Source: Sphingomonas pituitosa NBRC 102491
Lineage (GTDB): Bacteria; Pseudomonadota; Alphaproteobacteria; Sphingomonadales; Sphingomonadaceae
Direction: 5' to 3'
Assembly (NCBI RefSeq): GCF_001598435.1
Contig: NZ_BCYY01000018.1
Span: 1 to 64,000, forward strand
Length of the DNA: 64,000 nt
The notes beneath the pieces are model-generated. The model did not search any database. It was not told where the DNA came from and worked only from the letters and a program-made list of their open reading frames with translations. Positions 17,926-28,233 of the stretch are shown here, in pieces. The first letter of the stretch is position 1, and each line of letters begins with the position of its first letter. A program made the translations under genes and the position numbers.

Positions 17926-19434
17926 GTGATCAGCCGGCGTCCGCTTCTCCAGCATCACTACCTTCCGAGCTTGTCCATGCCGGCCGCCCTGGCGCTGGCG
18001 GCAGCAGCGATCGGGCTCGGCGCGGGCGTTCGCATCTGGTTTGCTGTCGAGCTTGGGCAGCGCGCAACCTTCATCTTCTTCGTTCCTGCTGTGGTTCTGG
18101 CGAGCGCTTTCTCCGGCATCAGCGCTGGCCTCATGGCGAGCGTCGCTGGTGCAGGCGTGGGCCTTCTATGCGACAGCATGGCCGGGCCTATCGGTGCCGG
18201 TAGTGAAATTGCAGCTCTCGCCTTCATCATCATCGGCGGCGCAGTCGCTCTGGGTGGCGAATGGTTTCAACGTGCTCGCGCCGAAGCCGACCAGGTGACG
18301 GAGGGGCTGGCTCGCAGGGAAGCACATCTTCGATCTCTGCTCGACACGGTGCCGGACGCAATCGTGGTAATCGACGAGGAGGGGCTGATCCGAGACTTCA
18401 GCCCGGCCGCTGAAATCATGTTCGGCTGGGACGCGGAGGATGTGCGTGGCCAGAACGTCAGCCGTTTGATGCCCTCCCCGTATAGGGCGGCACACGACAG
18501 CTATCTGAAGCGCTACTACGAGACCGGTGAACGCCGGATCATCGGCAAGGGAAGGGTAGTAGTGGGGCAGCGCAGGGATGGCTCGACGTTCCCAGTGGAG
18601 CTGGCCGTCGGCGAGATGCACGTAGCAGGTCAGCGGCACTTCACCGGTTTCATTCGGGACCTTACCGAACGCCAGAAGACTGAAGCGCGCGTGCAGGAGC
18701 TACAGGGGGAGCTGATACGTGTGTCGAGGCTCACCGCGCTTGGAGAACTGGCTTCTGCTCTAGCGCACGAGCTGAACCAGCCGCTGTCGGCTATAGCGAA
18801 CTATCTGCAAGGCAGCCGGCGCCTTCTTGCACGAGAGGAACCTCCGCTCGATCGTGTAGCCGATGCCCTTGACAGGACCTCCGCTCAGGCGCTGCGCGCC
18901 GGCGACATCATCAGACGCCTTCGGGAGTTCGTCTCTCGTGGAGAGACCGAGCGAACCGTGGAGAGCCTGCCCAAGCTCGTCGAGGAAGCCAGCGCTCTTG
19001 CTCTACTTGGCGCCAAGGAACACGAGATCAGCGTGCGCTACGACTTCGCAGACGATCTCCGCCCAGTCGTTGCGGACAGGGTGCAGATCCAGCAGGTTGT
19101 GCTCAACCTCGTGAGGAATGCCGTCGACTCCATGGTTGCAGGGCCCGGGAGTTCTCGGGATCTCATCATCAAGCTCAAGCTTGCCGATGGCGATCTCGCC
19201 GAGGTTTGCGTCGAAGATACAGGCCCCGGTATCGACCCGGAGGTGGCAGAGCAGCTCTTCAAACCCTTTGTCACTACAAAGCGCTCAGGCATGGGCGTAG
19301 GCCTCTCCATTTCGCGAACGATCGTCGAGGCGCACGGCGGCCGGATATGGGCAGCGCCTCGGGACGGCGGCGGAGCGCGCTTCTGCTTCACGGTGCCTAT
19401 GGTTGACGAACAGGAGTTGAAGGGTGGCCAGTGA
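17926..19434 (+). CDS. fixL: FixL-like oxygen-sensing haem-PAS histidine kinase
   Basis: 502 residues. Four hydrophobic helices (about 18-110) are followed by a PAS domain (130-250) in which His190 (RAAHDSY), Arg196 and Arg210 (GKGRVV) align in spacing with the haem ligand His200, Arg206 and Arg220 of Bradyrhizobium FixL. Then come a HisKA domain with His281 ([13 protein letters not shown]) and an ATPase domain ([23 protein letters not shown]). It should sense O2 through haem and phosphorylate FixJ. GTG start with GAAGGT upstream. Its stop overlaps fixJ by 11 bp, so the two are translationally coupled. Confidence 0.88.
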   Translation: MISRRPLLQHHYLPSLSMPAALALAAAAIGLGAGVRIWFAVELGQRATFIFFVPAVVLASAFSGISAGLMASVAGAGVGLLCDSMAGPIGAGSEIAALAFIIIGGAVALGGEWFQRARAEADQVTEGLARREAHLRSLLDTVPDAIVVIDEEGLIRDFSPAAEIMFGWDAEDVRGQNVSRLMPSPYRAAHDSYLKRYYETGERRIIGKGRVVVGQRRDGSTFPVELAVGEMHVAGQRHFTGFIRDLTERQKTEARVQELQGELIRVSRLTALGELASALAHELNQPLSAIANYLQGSRRLLAREEPPLDRVADALDRTSAQALRAGDIIRRLREFVSRGETERTVESLPKLVEEASALALLGAKEHEISVRYDFADDLRPVVADRVQIQQVVLNLVRNAVDSMVAGPGSSRDLIIKLKLADGDLAEVCVEDTGPGIDPEVAEQLFKPFVTTKRSGMGVGLSISRTIVEAHGGRIWAAPRDGGGARFCFTVPMVDEQELKGGQ

Positions 19435-20038
19435 TCCCATCGTCTATGTGATCGACGACGATGACGGTGCGCGCGATGCGCTTGAATTCCTGCTCGACAC
19501 CGCGTCCATCCGCGTACGTTCCTTCGCTTCCGCCGACAGGTTTCTGGCCGCCGCGCCACCGCTGCACGGGGCATGCATCGTGACGGACGTTCGCATGCCC
19601 GGGATGAACGGCATCGAACTTGTCGAAGAGCTGAAGAAGCGCGGAGCGAACGTGCCCGTCATCGTCGTGACCGGTCATGCCGACGTCCCCTTGGCGATCC
19701 AAGCCCTCCACGCAGGTGTCGCGGACTTCATCGAGAAGCCCTTCCACGACGAGTTGATGCTCGACGCCATTCGCAAGGCGATTGCGGATCGCGACGTCGT
19801 CGAGCAGGTTGAAGCGGAGCGCGCTGAGGTGCGTAGCAGGATCGAAGCTCTCAGCGGGCGGGAGCGCGAAGTCATGGATGGTCTGGTAGCGGGCAAGGCA
19901 AACAAGGCCATCGCCTTCGACCTCGGCATCAGTGCGCGGACCGTTGAAGTATATCGGGCGAACGTCATGATGAAGTTGAAGGCCAAGACCCTGTCCGACC
20001 TCGTGCGGATGGTCACGAACGCTCATAACGCCCGATGA
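19424..20038 (+). CDS. fixJ: FixJ-family response regulator
   Basis: 204 residues. Receiver domain (1-120) with acidic pocket VIDDDD, Asp55 in [13 protein letters not shown], Thr in VVTGHAD and Lys in IEKPF. A LuxR-type helix-turn-helix (about 138-200: [22 protein letters not shown], then [13 protein letters not shown]) follows. It binds DNA when phosphorylated by FixL. The likely target is the adjacent aox gene and possibly its own operon (inference from position). Start GTG at 19424, inside the end of fixL. Confidence 0.92.
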   Translation: MASDPIVYVIDDDDGARDALEFLLDTASIRVRSFASADRFLAAAPPLHGACIVTDVRMPGMNGIELVEELKKRGANVPVIVVTGHADVPLAIQALHAGVADFIEKPFHDELMLDAIRKAIADRDVVEQVEAERAEVRSRIEALSGREREVMDGLVAGKANKAIAFDLGISARTVEVYRANVMMKLKAKTLSDLVRMVTNAHNAR

Positions 20039-20117
20039 ATCGCGCGGCGGCCCGCGTATTGCCGCTCTCCACAACTGGCTCGGCCCGTCACCCAATCGCG
20101 ACTGTTCTCGCGATCGT

Positions 20118-20516
20118 TCACCTTGAGGAAAATCGAGCCTTCGCCGCGTCGGTAGTGGGCGTGAAGAGGCTAACCAGAGTCCCTTCCGGATCGCGGAACT
20201 GAGCCGAGCGGTTTCCCCAAGGCAGAAGCTTCACCTCGCGCACCAGCATTGCGCTCCCCTTCATCCGCTCGACCGCTGCGTCGACGTCATCGACCATGAA
20301 CTCCAAGATCGCCGTCCGGTTCGCGCTGGGCTCGGCGCTGCCACTTGCGAAGAGCTCGACGGTTTCAGCGGATCCTATCGCCAACGTCGCGGCGGGCGTC
20401 ACGATTTCGGCGAACTGAGGGGCCAGCCATTCGGCGGAATGGCCCGTCAGGCGCTCATAGAAGGCAACCATCGTGTGCATGTCCGCGGCGATGAGGCGAG
20501 TGGAGGCGAACTTCAT
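20118..20516 (-). CDS. VOC-family (glyoxalase-like) protein
   Basis: 132 residues. Two beta-alpha-beta-beta-beta units typical of the vicinal oxygen chelate fold: RLIAADMHTMVAFYERLTGH, then a second half ILEFMVDDVDAAVERM ending FRDPEGTLVSLFTP. Members include glyoxalases, dioxygenases and resistance proteins; function here is unknown. The start MKFAST at 20516 fits the family; an upstream in-frame start at 20567 adds only polar residues. It is divergent from the WYL regulator, which may control it. Confidence 0.8.
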   Translation of the reverse strand: MKFASTRLIAADMHTMVAFYERLTGHSAEWLAPQFAEIVTPAATLAIGSAETVELFASGSAEPSANRTAILEFMVDDVDAAVERMKGSAMLVREVKLLPWGNRSAQFRDPEGTLVSLFTPTTDAAKARFSSR

Positions 20517-20600
20517 TCGTGCAATCCCAGGAGAAGAGGTCACTTGTGTGCGTGGCGCTTGTGACACATCCCTGCTGACACCGTTCTGTCAGCAGGAGTC

Positions 20601-21305
20601 ATGGACGTGCGACGTGCCGATCGCCTCTTTCAGATCCTTCAGATCCTTCGAAGGGCGCAAACCCCGGTAACCGGAGCCGCACTTGCCGCCGAACTCGAGG
20701 TCAGCGTTCGCACCGTCTACCGAGACGTGGCGGATCTGGTGGCGCAGCGAGTGCCCATCACCGGCGAGGCAGGTTTCGGCTATTTGCTTTCAGCAGAATA
20801 CGACATGCCACCGCTCATGCTGACGCATGTGGAACTGGAGGCGATTGCGCTCGGCGCCCAGTGGGTTGCGGAGCGCGGCGATCCTCTTCTCTCCCCCGCG
20901 GCCATCGACGTCCTCGCCAAGATTGCCGCAGCTGCGCCCGCCAATTTGAAGACGGTCATAGCTGAACCAAGCACCGCGGCCGAGCCGCGCCTTGGTGAGA
21001 TCGTTGAGGTCATCGACCTGGGGCAGCTACGGGACGCGATACGACACCGAACCAAGTTGCGCCTTACCTATCACGCCGAGGGAGGCGAGCGGACGGAACG
21101 CACAGTTTGGCCGATCGTCCTGGGCTACTCCGACGCAAGGCGCGTTCTCATCTCATGGTGCGAGCGTCGAGGGAGCTTCCGACACTTTCGCACTGACCGG
21201 ATCGCAGCGGTGGAGCGAGTCGACCAACGCGTGCCGGAAGCACGCAACGCATTGATGCGCAAATGGAGAGCATGGCGAGCAGCCGAACTAGCGAAAGCCA
21301 GATGA
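20601..21305 (+). CDS. YafY-like transcriptional regulator (HTH_11 + WYL)
   Basis: 234 residues. N-terminal winged HTH (RADRLFQILQILRR, VSVRTVYRDVADL) and a WYL-type ligand-binding domain (LRLTYHAEGGERTERTVWPI, then VLISWCERRGSFRHFRTDRI). These proteins repress or activate neighbours in response to ligands, often nucleotides. SD GCAGGAGTC. The divergent VOC gene, 84 bp away, is the natural target candidate. Confidence 0.85.
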   Translation: MDVRRADRLFQILQILRRAQTPVTGAALAAELEVSVRTVYRDVADLVAQRVPITGEAGFGYLLSAEYDMPPLMLTHVELEAIALGAQWVAERGDPLLSPAAIDVLAKIAAAAPANLKTVIAEPSTAAEPRLGEIVEVIDLGQLRDAIRHRTKLRLTYHAEGGERTERTVWPIVLGYSDARRVLISWCERRGSFRHFRTDRIAAVERVDQRVPEARNALMRKWRAWRAAELAKAR

Positions 21306-21395
21306 TCGTCGCTGCGGCCTCTTACTTGCCGGCGCATCCACCCATGCGCCATGACCGCGGGGGCACGCCGGGGCAACTGTCCACGCAGGCTGGCT

Positions 21396-23223
<1,828 letters not shown>

Positions 23224-23231
<8 letters not shown>

Positions 23232-23850
23232 TGTCGTTCCCCCGGCAGGCAAGTCGAACGATCGAGCTCGCATCCGACGTCCCGAATGGTCCTACTTGAA
23301 CCTTGAGCCGGTCCTCGAGCGCTCGAACGACCCCGGACGCCAGCTCGCGCAGCTGATCGATTCGCTCCGACGGCACTTCGGGAAGGGGGGCGTCGTTCAA
23401 GACGCACAGCGCGCCGACTGCGGCACCCGATACCATCAGGCGTATGCCGACGTACGAACGAATCTCTGAGGCGCCGAGAACGAGAGGATTACCGGCAAAC
23501 CGCTCGTCCACGCGGGCATCCTTGACGATCATCGGCGTATCGGCATGTATGGTGTGCCCACAGAACGCCACCGCTCGCGACGTGAAGTCGACATCCAGAC
23601 CGTGTCGGGCCGGCAGCCACTGGCGAGCGTCGTCAAGCAGCGTCATAGCGGCATAGCGCACCCGGAAGAGGTCCGCTGCGGCATCCACAGCCGTTTGGAG
23701 CGGGCCCAAGGGCAGGCTCCGCTCGAGCAGCCTCTGGACGACCTGCTGGCGGTACGCCTCATCCTCGGGATAAGGGGCCGGACTATAGAAATTTGATCTC
23801 ACCTGCGGACACTTAGCGCCAGCAGCTTGCAGGTTTGCCGCCAGCAGCAT
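23224..23850 (-). CDS. GAF-domain protein
   Basis: 208 residues, essentially one GAF domain (about 45-185; MTLLDDARQWLPARHGLD, GALCVLND). It resembles the GAF module at the N-terminus of the kinase at 33202. GAF domains bind cyclic nucleotides, haem or other ligands. It lies upstream of the diguanylate cyclase with an 8-bp overlap and probably feeds a signal to it. The first ATG lacks a good SD; an internal GTG is possible. Confidence 0.8.
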
Positions 23851-24114
23851 CGGGATTTCTACGGATGTGCCAGGTGAAGTGCCCCAGTTTGCTCTCGGCT
23901 AGCTGAGCAACTGGCGCACTAGATTGCCTGAAGCAAACGATACTGGCGTCTCAACGCGTCGTTCACGTTCCGCAGGTTGCCCGGTGGCGGTAGCAATCAC
24001 GCCGCCGCGCTGAGCTCCGCACGGAGGCTCATCTTCGCCCGGAGACTGTCGCGATGCGCATCCCTGCGCTCTGCTCCTTGCCAATCATGATCGACGAGTC
24101 AGTGCGTCGAGGCA

Positions 24115-24408
24115 TCAGCTCTTCTGGCGGCTGACGATCTTCTCGCTCTCACATAACGCACAGGTGCCGCGGCGTCGCTCGATGCCGCACGTTCCGCTGA
24201 GCTGCCGAACGGCCTGCTCGACAACCACATCAGGGGCGAGTCCTAGGCGCTCGACGATGCATTGGTCACATATGGCTTCCGGTTGCAAACGGGAGATCAG
24301 GGCACGTATGTTGTCGAGCGCATGCACGCGTGCACCATAAAAGATTTCAGCCTGCGCGGAAGAGCCCCCGCGCTCCTCATAGCGAAGGAAGTCCGGTAGC
24401 AATGTCAC
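24115..24408 (-). CDS. Small protein with two cysteine pairs (putative zinc ribbon)
   Basis: 97 residues. CDQC near residue 47 and CGIERRRGTCALC near residues 74-86 could form a four-cysteine metal site. It is otherwise helical with a basic C-terminus. Similar small proteins of unknown role occur in sphingomonads. SD CAGGGG precedes the ATG. Confidence 0.55.
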   Translation of the reverse strand: MTLLPDFLRYEERGGSSAQAEIFYGARVHALDNIRALISRLQPEAICDQCIVERLGLAPDVVVEQAVRQLSGTCGIERRRGTCALCESEKIVSRQKS

Positions 24409-24654
24409 CCCTGAGGGTGCGAGGCATGGTTGCCACCCCGGAATTGTCAGGGGAACTTCCGGGGCGGCGGAGCCTGTATAGGATCGGATGCTTAACGACT
24501 CCCTCTCGGTCGGTCATATGATCGACGAGTGCAGCCGCACCTCCCAAACCTCTGATCATGCACTCGAGTTGCGCGATGCGCCACTGACGGCGGTACCGTT
24601 CGCCCGCAATTCCCTGAGTTTCCGACCCCCGAGAGAGGTGAGGCGAGAGATTGG

Positions 24655-24900
24655 TCAACGGCTCAGGTGCTCGCGAACGTCCTCAGCTCGATCACCCACG
24701 GCATGTAGTGCCTCCGCGAGCTTTTCCTTGGAGACGCCAAAGGACGCCATCCAGTCCTGGACCTCGTAATCCTCGTGGAGGGAGATCCGATTACGATCCT
24801 GGGCGCCTGCCTTCAGTCGATCGCCTGCGATTTTCCTCTTGATCCGACGATCGCTCAAACCATCTCTCGGATCAATGCAGTGATGTGGCATGGCAGCCAT
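24655..24900 (-). CDS. DUF3606 protein
   Basis: 81 residues. The segment DYEVQDWMASFGVSKEKL, followed by AVGDRAEDVREHL, is characteristic of DUF3606, small proteins of unknown function common in alphaproteobacteria. The basic N-terminal half is longer than usual, so the true start may be internal. It begins 1 bp after the stop of the preceding gene, implying coupled translation. Confidence 0.7.
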   Translation of the reverse strand: MAAMPHHCIDPRDGLSDRRIKRKIAGDRLKAGAQDRNRISLHEDYEVQDWMASFGVSKEKLAEALHAVGDRAEDVREHLSR

Positions 24901-24901
24901 C

Positions 24902-25123
24902 TTAGGCTGCCTGTTCGCTCACCGGCCAAAGCCCACTCGGCGACGATTCCAGATCGAACTCCTCCTCGATTGCCCAGGCCGCATCCGAGAGCCTTTCGCC
25001 CAGCATCCAGTGTTCGTCGCGCTCCAGACCCGGGGGCAGCTTCTCGGCGATCGCCTTCTCCCGCTCCTCTGCTTCGTGAAGGACGCGAGCACGCACTTCT
25101 GCCAGCTCTCGTGGATCCAACAT
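24902..25123 (-). CDS. Small acidic hypothetical protein
   Basis: 73 residues, helical and Glu-rich (VLHEAEEREKAIAEKL). Start ATG at 25123 with strong SD GAGGAGAG. The stop sits next to the DUF3606 start, so the two form an operon. No family recognised. Confidence 0.55.
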   Translation of the reverse strand: MLDPRELAEVRARVLHEAEEREKAIAEKLPPGLERDEHWMLGERLSDAAWAIEEEFDLESSPSGLWPVSEQAA

Positions 25124-25421
25124 CGATACTCTCCTCGGCGACAACGTTGCGTCCGCTGAGCAGGAAACGGCTATTTCAGGCAGAGAGTTGCCGGCAATGT
25201 ACCCGGTCCCAATCGCAGAATCGCCTTCAGTCTGCCGGCTACAACCTCAGCCAAGGGTTAAGGCACATCATCGAGGTTAAATTGTAAGAATGTCGGCTAG
25301 GCGTTCTTCTGCGGCACAGAGATGCGCGCCATCGAGCTCTTCGGGCAGTGGTCCGTCACAATCCTCGAGTTGAAGAAGATCGAATCAGGGATCGGCTAGC
25401 GGTCGGCTCGCGCTGCAGCTG

Positions 25422-25595
25422 CTACTTCGCCACTGAATCGAAGTGGCGGCTGAGGACGGAGTTCCTTGCGGCCATGCGTTCCCACATCTGCGCGCTCTCA
25501 CTATGCTTTCGCCGCACGTTCTCGAGCTGCGTTGCATCCGCAGCTTCGCGGTGCTCGCGGGCTCGCTCCAGACAGTAGGTCGGGCTCTCACTCGT
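25422..25595 (-). CDS. Small conserved-looking protein with apparent ACG start
   Basis: The frame encodes a helical protein of about 57 residues (SPTYCLERAREHREAAD, then MWERMAARN). This looks like a small sphingomonad family that usually begins M-S-E/D-S-P-T-Y. At the expected initiator position the codon is ACG (25593-25595), with a well-placed SD AAGGA 7 bases upstream. The frame has no ATG, GTG or TTG upstream before a stop. Either ACG initiates weakly or the start was lost by T-to-C mutation. Confidence 0.45.
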   Translation of the reverse strand, partial: TSESPTYCLERAREHREAADATQLENVRRKHSESAQMWERMAARNSVLSRHFDSVAK

Positions 25596-25824
25596 TCCGC
25601 TATCCTTTTTCGAGAGCGTAGAACGTGATGATCCGCGGATCGTTGCAGCTCAAGTTCTTAACCTCGATTTATTAAGGCCCGGCGAAAGCCGAGTATCCTT
25701 CCATGATGGCGCGACCTGCGGCGGTCGTCGTGACCATCATGCTCGCGGAAACTGGTCACAGGCATATGGATGCCCATGATCGCAGAGCCTTGCATGTTCC
25801 AAGAGGTGTTCATAATGTGCGCCT

Positions 25825-26160
25825 ATGAGGGATGATCTACTCGACTTCACGATCCGGGCTTCTGCATTCCTAAAGATTCTTGCTGGGCGGACGCGCAGTA
25901 TGTTGATCTGGGAGCTTCTAGACGGCGAGAAGTCAGTCACGGCACTGGCCGACGCGGTTGGTGCCAGCGCAACAGCTGTTTCCCAGCAGCTCGCGATCCT
26001 GAAAGGGGAGGGTCTCGTATCATCGCGACGGAGCGGTCAGAAGGTATTCTACTCGCTCACGAGCGAGGAGGCGAGGCGCTTCGTATCATCCATTCTGGAG
26101 ATACTTCGGCATAATGCGAGCACCGCGGACATCGAGTTGGCGCAGCCCCAGGCAGCCTAG
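25825..26160 (+). CDS. ArsR-family helix-turn-helix regulator
   Basis: 111 residues. Winged HTH typical of ArsR/SmtB repressors (LLDGEKSVTALADAVGASAT, AVSQQLAILKGEGLVSSRR, QKVFYSL). No metal-binding Cys motif such as CxC is present, so it probably senses a non-metal signal or works with a partner. Monocistronic; no obvious target except itself. Confidence 0.85.
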   Translation: MRDDLLDFTIRASAFLKILAGRTRSMLIWELLDGEKSVTALADAVGASATAVSQQLAILKGEGLVSSRRSGQKVFYSLTSEEARRFVSSILEILRHNASTADIELAQPQAA

Positions 26161-26357
26161 GCCTTTCCAGTTGATTTCCCTTGTGCCAGCCGAGAAGTAG
26201 CCGCGCGCTCTTCATCTACTTGCCGCGTACAATAAGTTGGCTGGGAGCGCCCGGTGGTGGAGGGGCTTCATTGACGCTATTTCTGCCCGTCAGGGTCCGT
26301 CTTGCATGAACCGGGCGATAGTGAGCGAACACTCTATCATCAACGTGGAAGCTGCTG

Positions 26358-26972
26358 ATGAGTAAACTCGATCTCAAGAAGGAACGAAAGGCGTTGTTCA
26401 GTGCGACGTTGAACACATTCGAGCTCATTGAAGCGCCAGCGGTTCGCTACCTAATGGCGGACGGGCACGGCGATCCGAACTCGGTCGCAGCCTACAGAGA
26501 GGCAGTGGAGAGTCTCTATGCAACGGCCTACGCCATCAAGTTCATGTGCAAGCAGGAGCGGCGGGACTTCGTCGTTGCGCCGCTTGAAGGGCTCTGGTCA
26601 GCCCCGGATCCGGAGACCTTCACTCGTCGGCAGAAGGACGATTGGGACTGGACGATGATGATCATGGTCCCAGACTTCGTCGATGAGGATCATCTCGCGC
26701 AAGGGAAAGCCAAGAGTGCACGTAAACTGCAACACCTGGCAGAAACACTGAGACTGCAGACGTTGGCGGAGGGGCTCTGCCTGCAGGCGCTCCATGTCGG
26801 GTCCTATGACGAAGAAGGGCCGCTCCTGGCGAAATTGCACGACGACATCATGCCAGAGCGCGGCTACACCTTCAACGGACGGCATCACGAAGTCTATCTG
26901 GGGGATCCAAGAAAGACTTTGCCTGCAAAGCTGAAAACGATCATCCGTCAGCCCGTCCGAGAGGGGCCTTAA
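26358..26972 (+). CDS. GyrI-like small-molecule-binding protein
   Basis: 204 residues. It matches the GyrI-like/SOUL-type ligand-binding family (FELIEAPAVRYLMADGHGDP, RDFVVAPLEGLW, HVGSYDEEGPL, HHEVYLGDPRK). Members bind hydrophobic or cationic compounds, and some are stress proteins. No DNA-binding domain. It begins MSKLDLKKERKALF after a weak SD. Confidence 0.8.
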   Translation: MSKLDLKKERKALFSATLNTFELIEAPAVRYLMADGHGDPNSVAAYREAVESLYATAYAIKFMCKQERRDFVVAPLEGLWSAPDPETFTRRQKDDWDWTMMIMVPDFVDEDHLAQGKAKSARKLQHLAETLRLQTLAEGLCLQALHVGSYDEEGPLLAKLHDDIMPERGYTFNGRHHEVYLGDPRKTLPAKLKTIIRQPVREGP

Positions 26973-27156
26973 GCGGCCGAACCCGGCCTGTCCGGCCGCC
27001 GCGGAATGCCTGCGCATGACCGCTATCTGGCTTCCACATCGTCGACTCCTATCCCCAGCTCAGAGTCGAAGCGTCTGGGGGGGGGTCAGCGGCGGCTGGC
27101 GCAGCGGCGTCGTTCTCCTAGGCTTGAATTGAGACCGCTGATCTTAGTGAACAGCA

Positions 27157-27331
27157 TCAATCGAAGGTGCCCCGAAACTTCGCTTCCGCGTCGGCGCGGG
27201 TATTGAACTCGATCATGACGCCGCCAGGTGCGCGGAGAAAAAATCTGGATCCTCGCTCATGGTGGAACACATCCGTCTCCGCCACGAACCCGTCACGCTC
27301 CAGTCGATGATGCATAGCCTGAACGTCTGCC
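27157..27331 (-). pseudogene. VOC-family gene, C-terminal fragment (split by IS66)
   Basis: Encodes the last ~55 residues of a vicinal-oxygen-chelate protein (VQAMHHRLERDGF, then FFLRAPGGVMIEFNTRADAE). The frame matches the N-terminal fragment at 29813-30137 exactly once the IS66 element and one 8-bp copy of CGTCTGCC are removed (codons read D-V-A-D-V-Q-A-M). Inactivated by the insertion. Confidence 0.9.
27324..27331. repeat. IS66 target-site duplication, left copy
   Basis: CGTCTGCC, identical to 29813-29820. Confidence 0.95.
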
Positions 27332-27453
27332 GTAAGCGTGTTCAGCAGGCCGCCTTGCGGCATCGTCGATAGGCGGGATGCTTGCCGCCTTTGACGAGGG
27401 CGGTGCTGGTGCAGGAAGTTTCGGGTTCTACGGCCAGTCCTACGAGCACTCGT

Positions 27454-27828
27454 ATGACTGGCCGCATGGAAATAGTCGGCCGCGTGTCGGGTCGGCGGCG
27501 ATGGTCGGACGCGGAGAAGCTGGAAATCCTGGCGGAGGCATTCCGGCCTGGGGCCAGGGTCTGCGATGTGATCGCCCGGCGCGAGGTGTCGAGCAGCCTG
27601 ATCTATACGTGGCGCAAGCAGTTGCGGGTCGGCAAGCTGGCCGGGACTGCAGCGTCGCTGCCGGTGTTCGCCGAGGTTCGGCTCGCGGAGCCGATCGTGC
27701 CGGCGTCACCGCCGGTGCCGTGTTCGTCGGGGCGCATCGATATCGCGTTGCCCGGCGGCGTGCGGATCAGCGTCGACGGCGGGGTGGATGCGGATGCGCT
27801 GGCACGGGTGTTGTCGGTGCTGCGGTGA
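27454..27828 (+). CDS. tnpA: IS66 TnpA (helix-turn-helix accessory protein)
   Basis: 124 residues. An N-terminal transposase_8-like HTH (GRRRWSDAEKLEILAEAF, then VCDVIARREVSSSLIYTWRK) is followed by a variable tail. The start was chosen at MTGRMEIVG (27454). Its stop overlaps the GTG of tnpB in the tetranucleotide GTGA, giving coupled translation. Confidence 0.88.
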   Translation: MTGRMEIVGRVSGRRRWSDAEKLEILAEAFRPGARVCDVIARREVSSSLIYTWRKQLRVGKLAGTAASLPVFAEVRLAEPIVPASPPVPCSSGRIDIALPGGVRISVDGGVDADALARVLSVLR

Positions 27829-28172
27829 GCCCGGCGCCGTTGCCGACGCGGGTTTATCTGGCGTGCGGCGTGACCGACATGCGCAAGGGCTTCGACGGTC
27901 TGGCGGTGCTGGTGCAGCAGGTGCTGGCGGAAAACCCGCATTCCGGCGCGCTGTTCGCGTTTCGGGGCAAGCGCGGGCATCTGGTCAAGCTGCTGTGGTT
28001 CGACGGGCAAGGCCTTTGCCTGTTTTCCAAGCGGCTCGACCGGGGCCGTTTCGTCTGGCCGGTGACGGCGAGCGGCACGGTGGTGCTGACGCCGGCGCAA
28101 TTGTCGATGCTGCTGGAGGGCATCGACTGGCGCCGGCCCGAGAGGACCTGCACGCCGACGCTGGCGGGCTGA
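27825..28172 (+). CDS. tnpB: IS66 TnpB (Orf2) accessory protein
   Basis: 115 residues from the GTG at 27825. Typical IS66 Orf2 signature: TRVYLACGVTDMRKGFDGLA, then GHLVKLLWFDGQGLCLFSKRL and LSMLLEGIDW. It is required for IS66 transposition, with no clear enzymatic role. It is unrelated to the RNA-guided TnpB at 42373 despite the shared name. Confidence 0.92.
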   Translation: MSPAPLPTRVYLACGVTDMRKGFDGLAVLVQQVLAENPHSGALFAFRGKRGHLVKLLWFDGQGLCLFSKRLDRGRFVWPVTASGTVVLTPAQLSMLLEGIDWRRPERTCTPTLAG

Positions 28173-28233
28173 AACCGGCTGTTTTGCGTCGGTTTTGCTC
28201 GCCTGAAGCGCTGCGATCTGCTAGCAAATCCGG

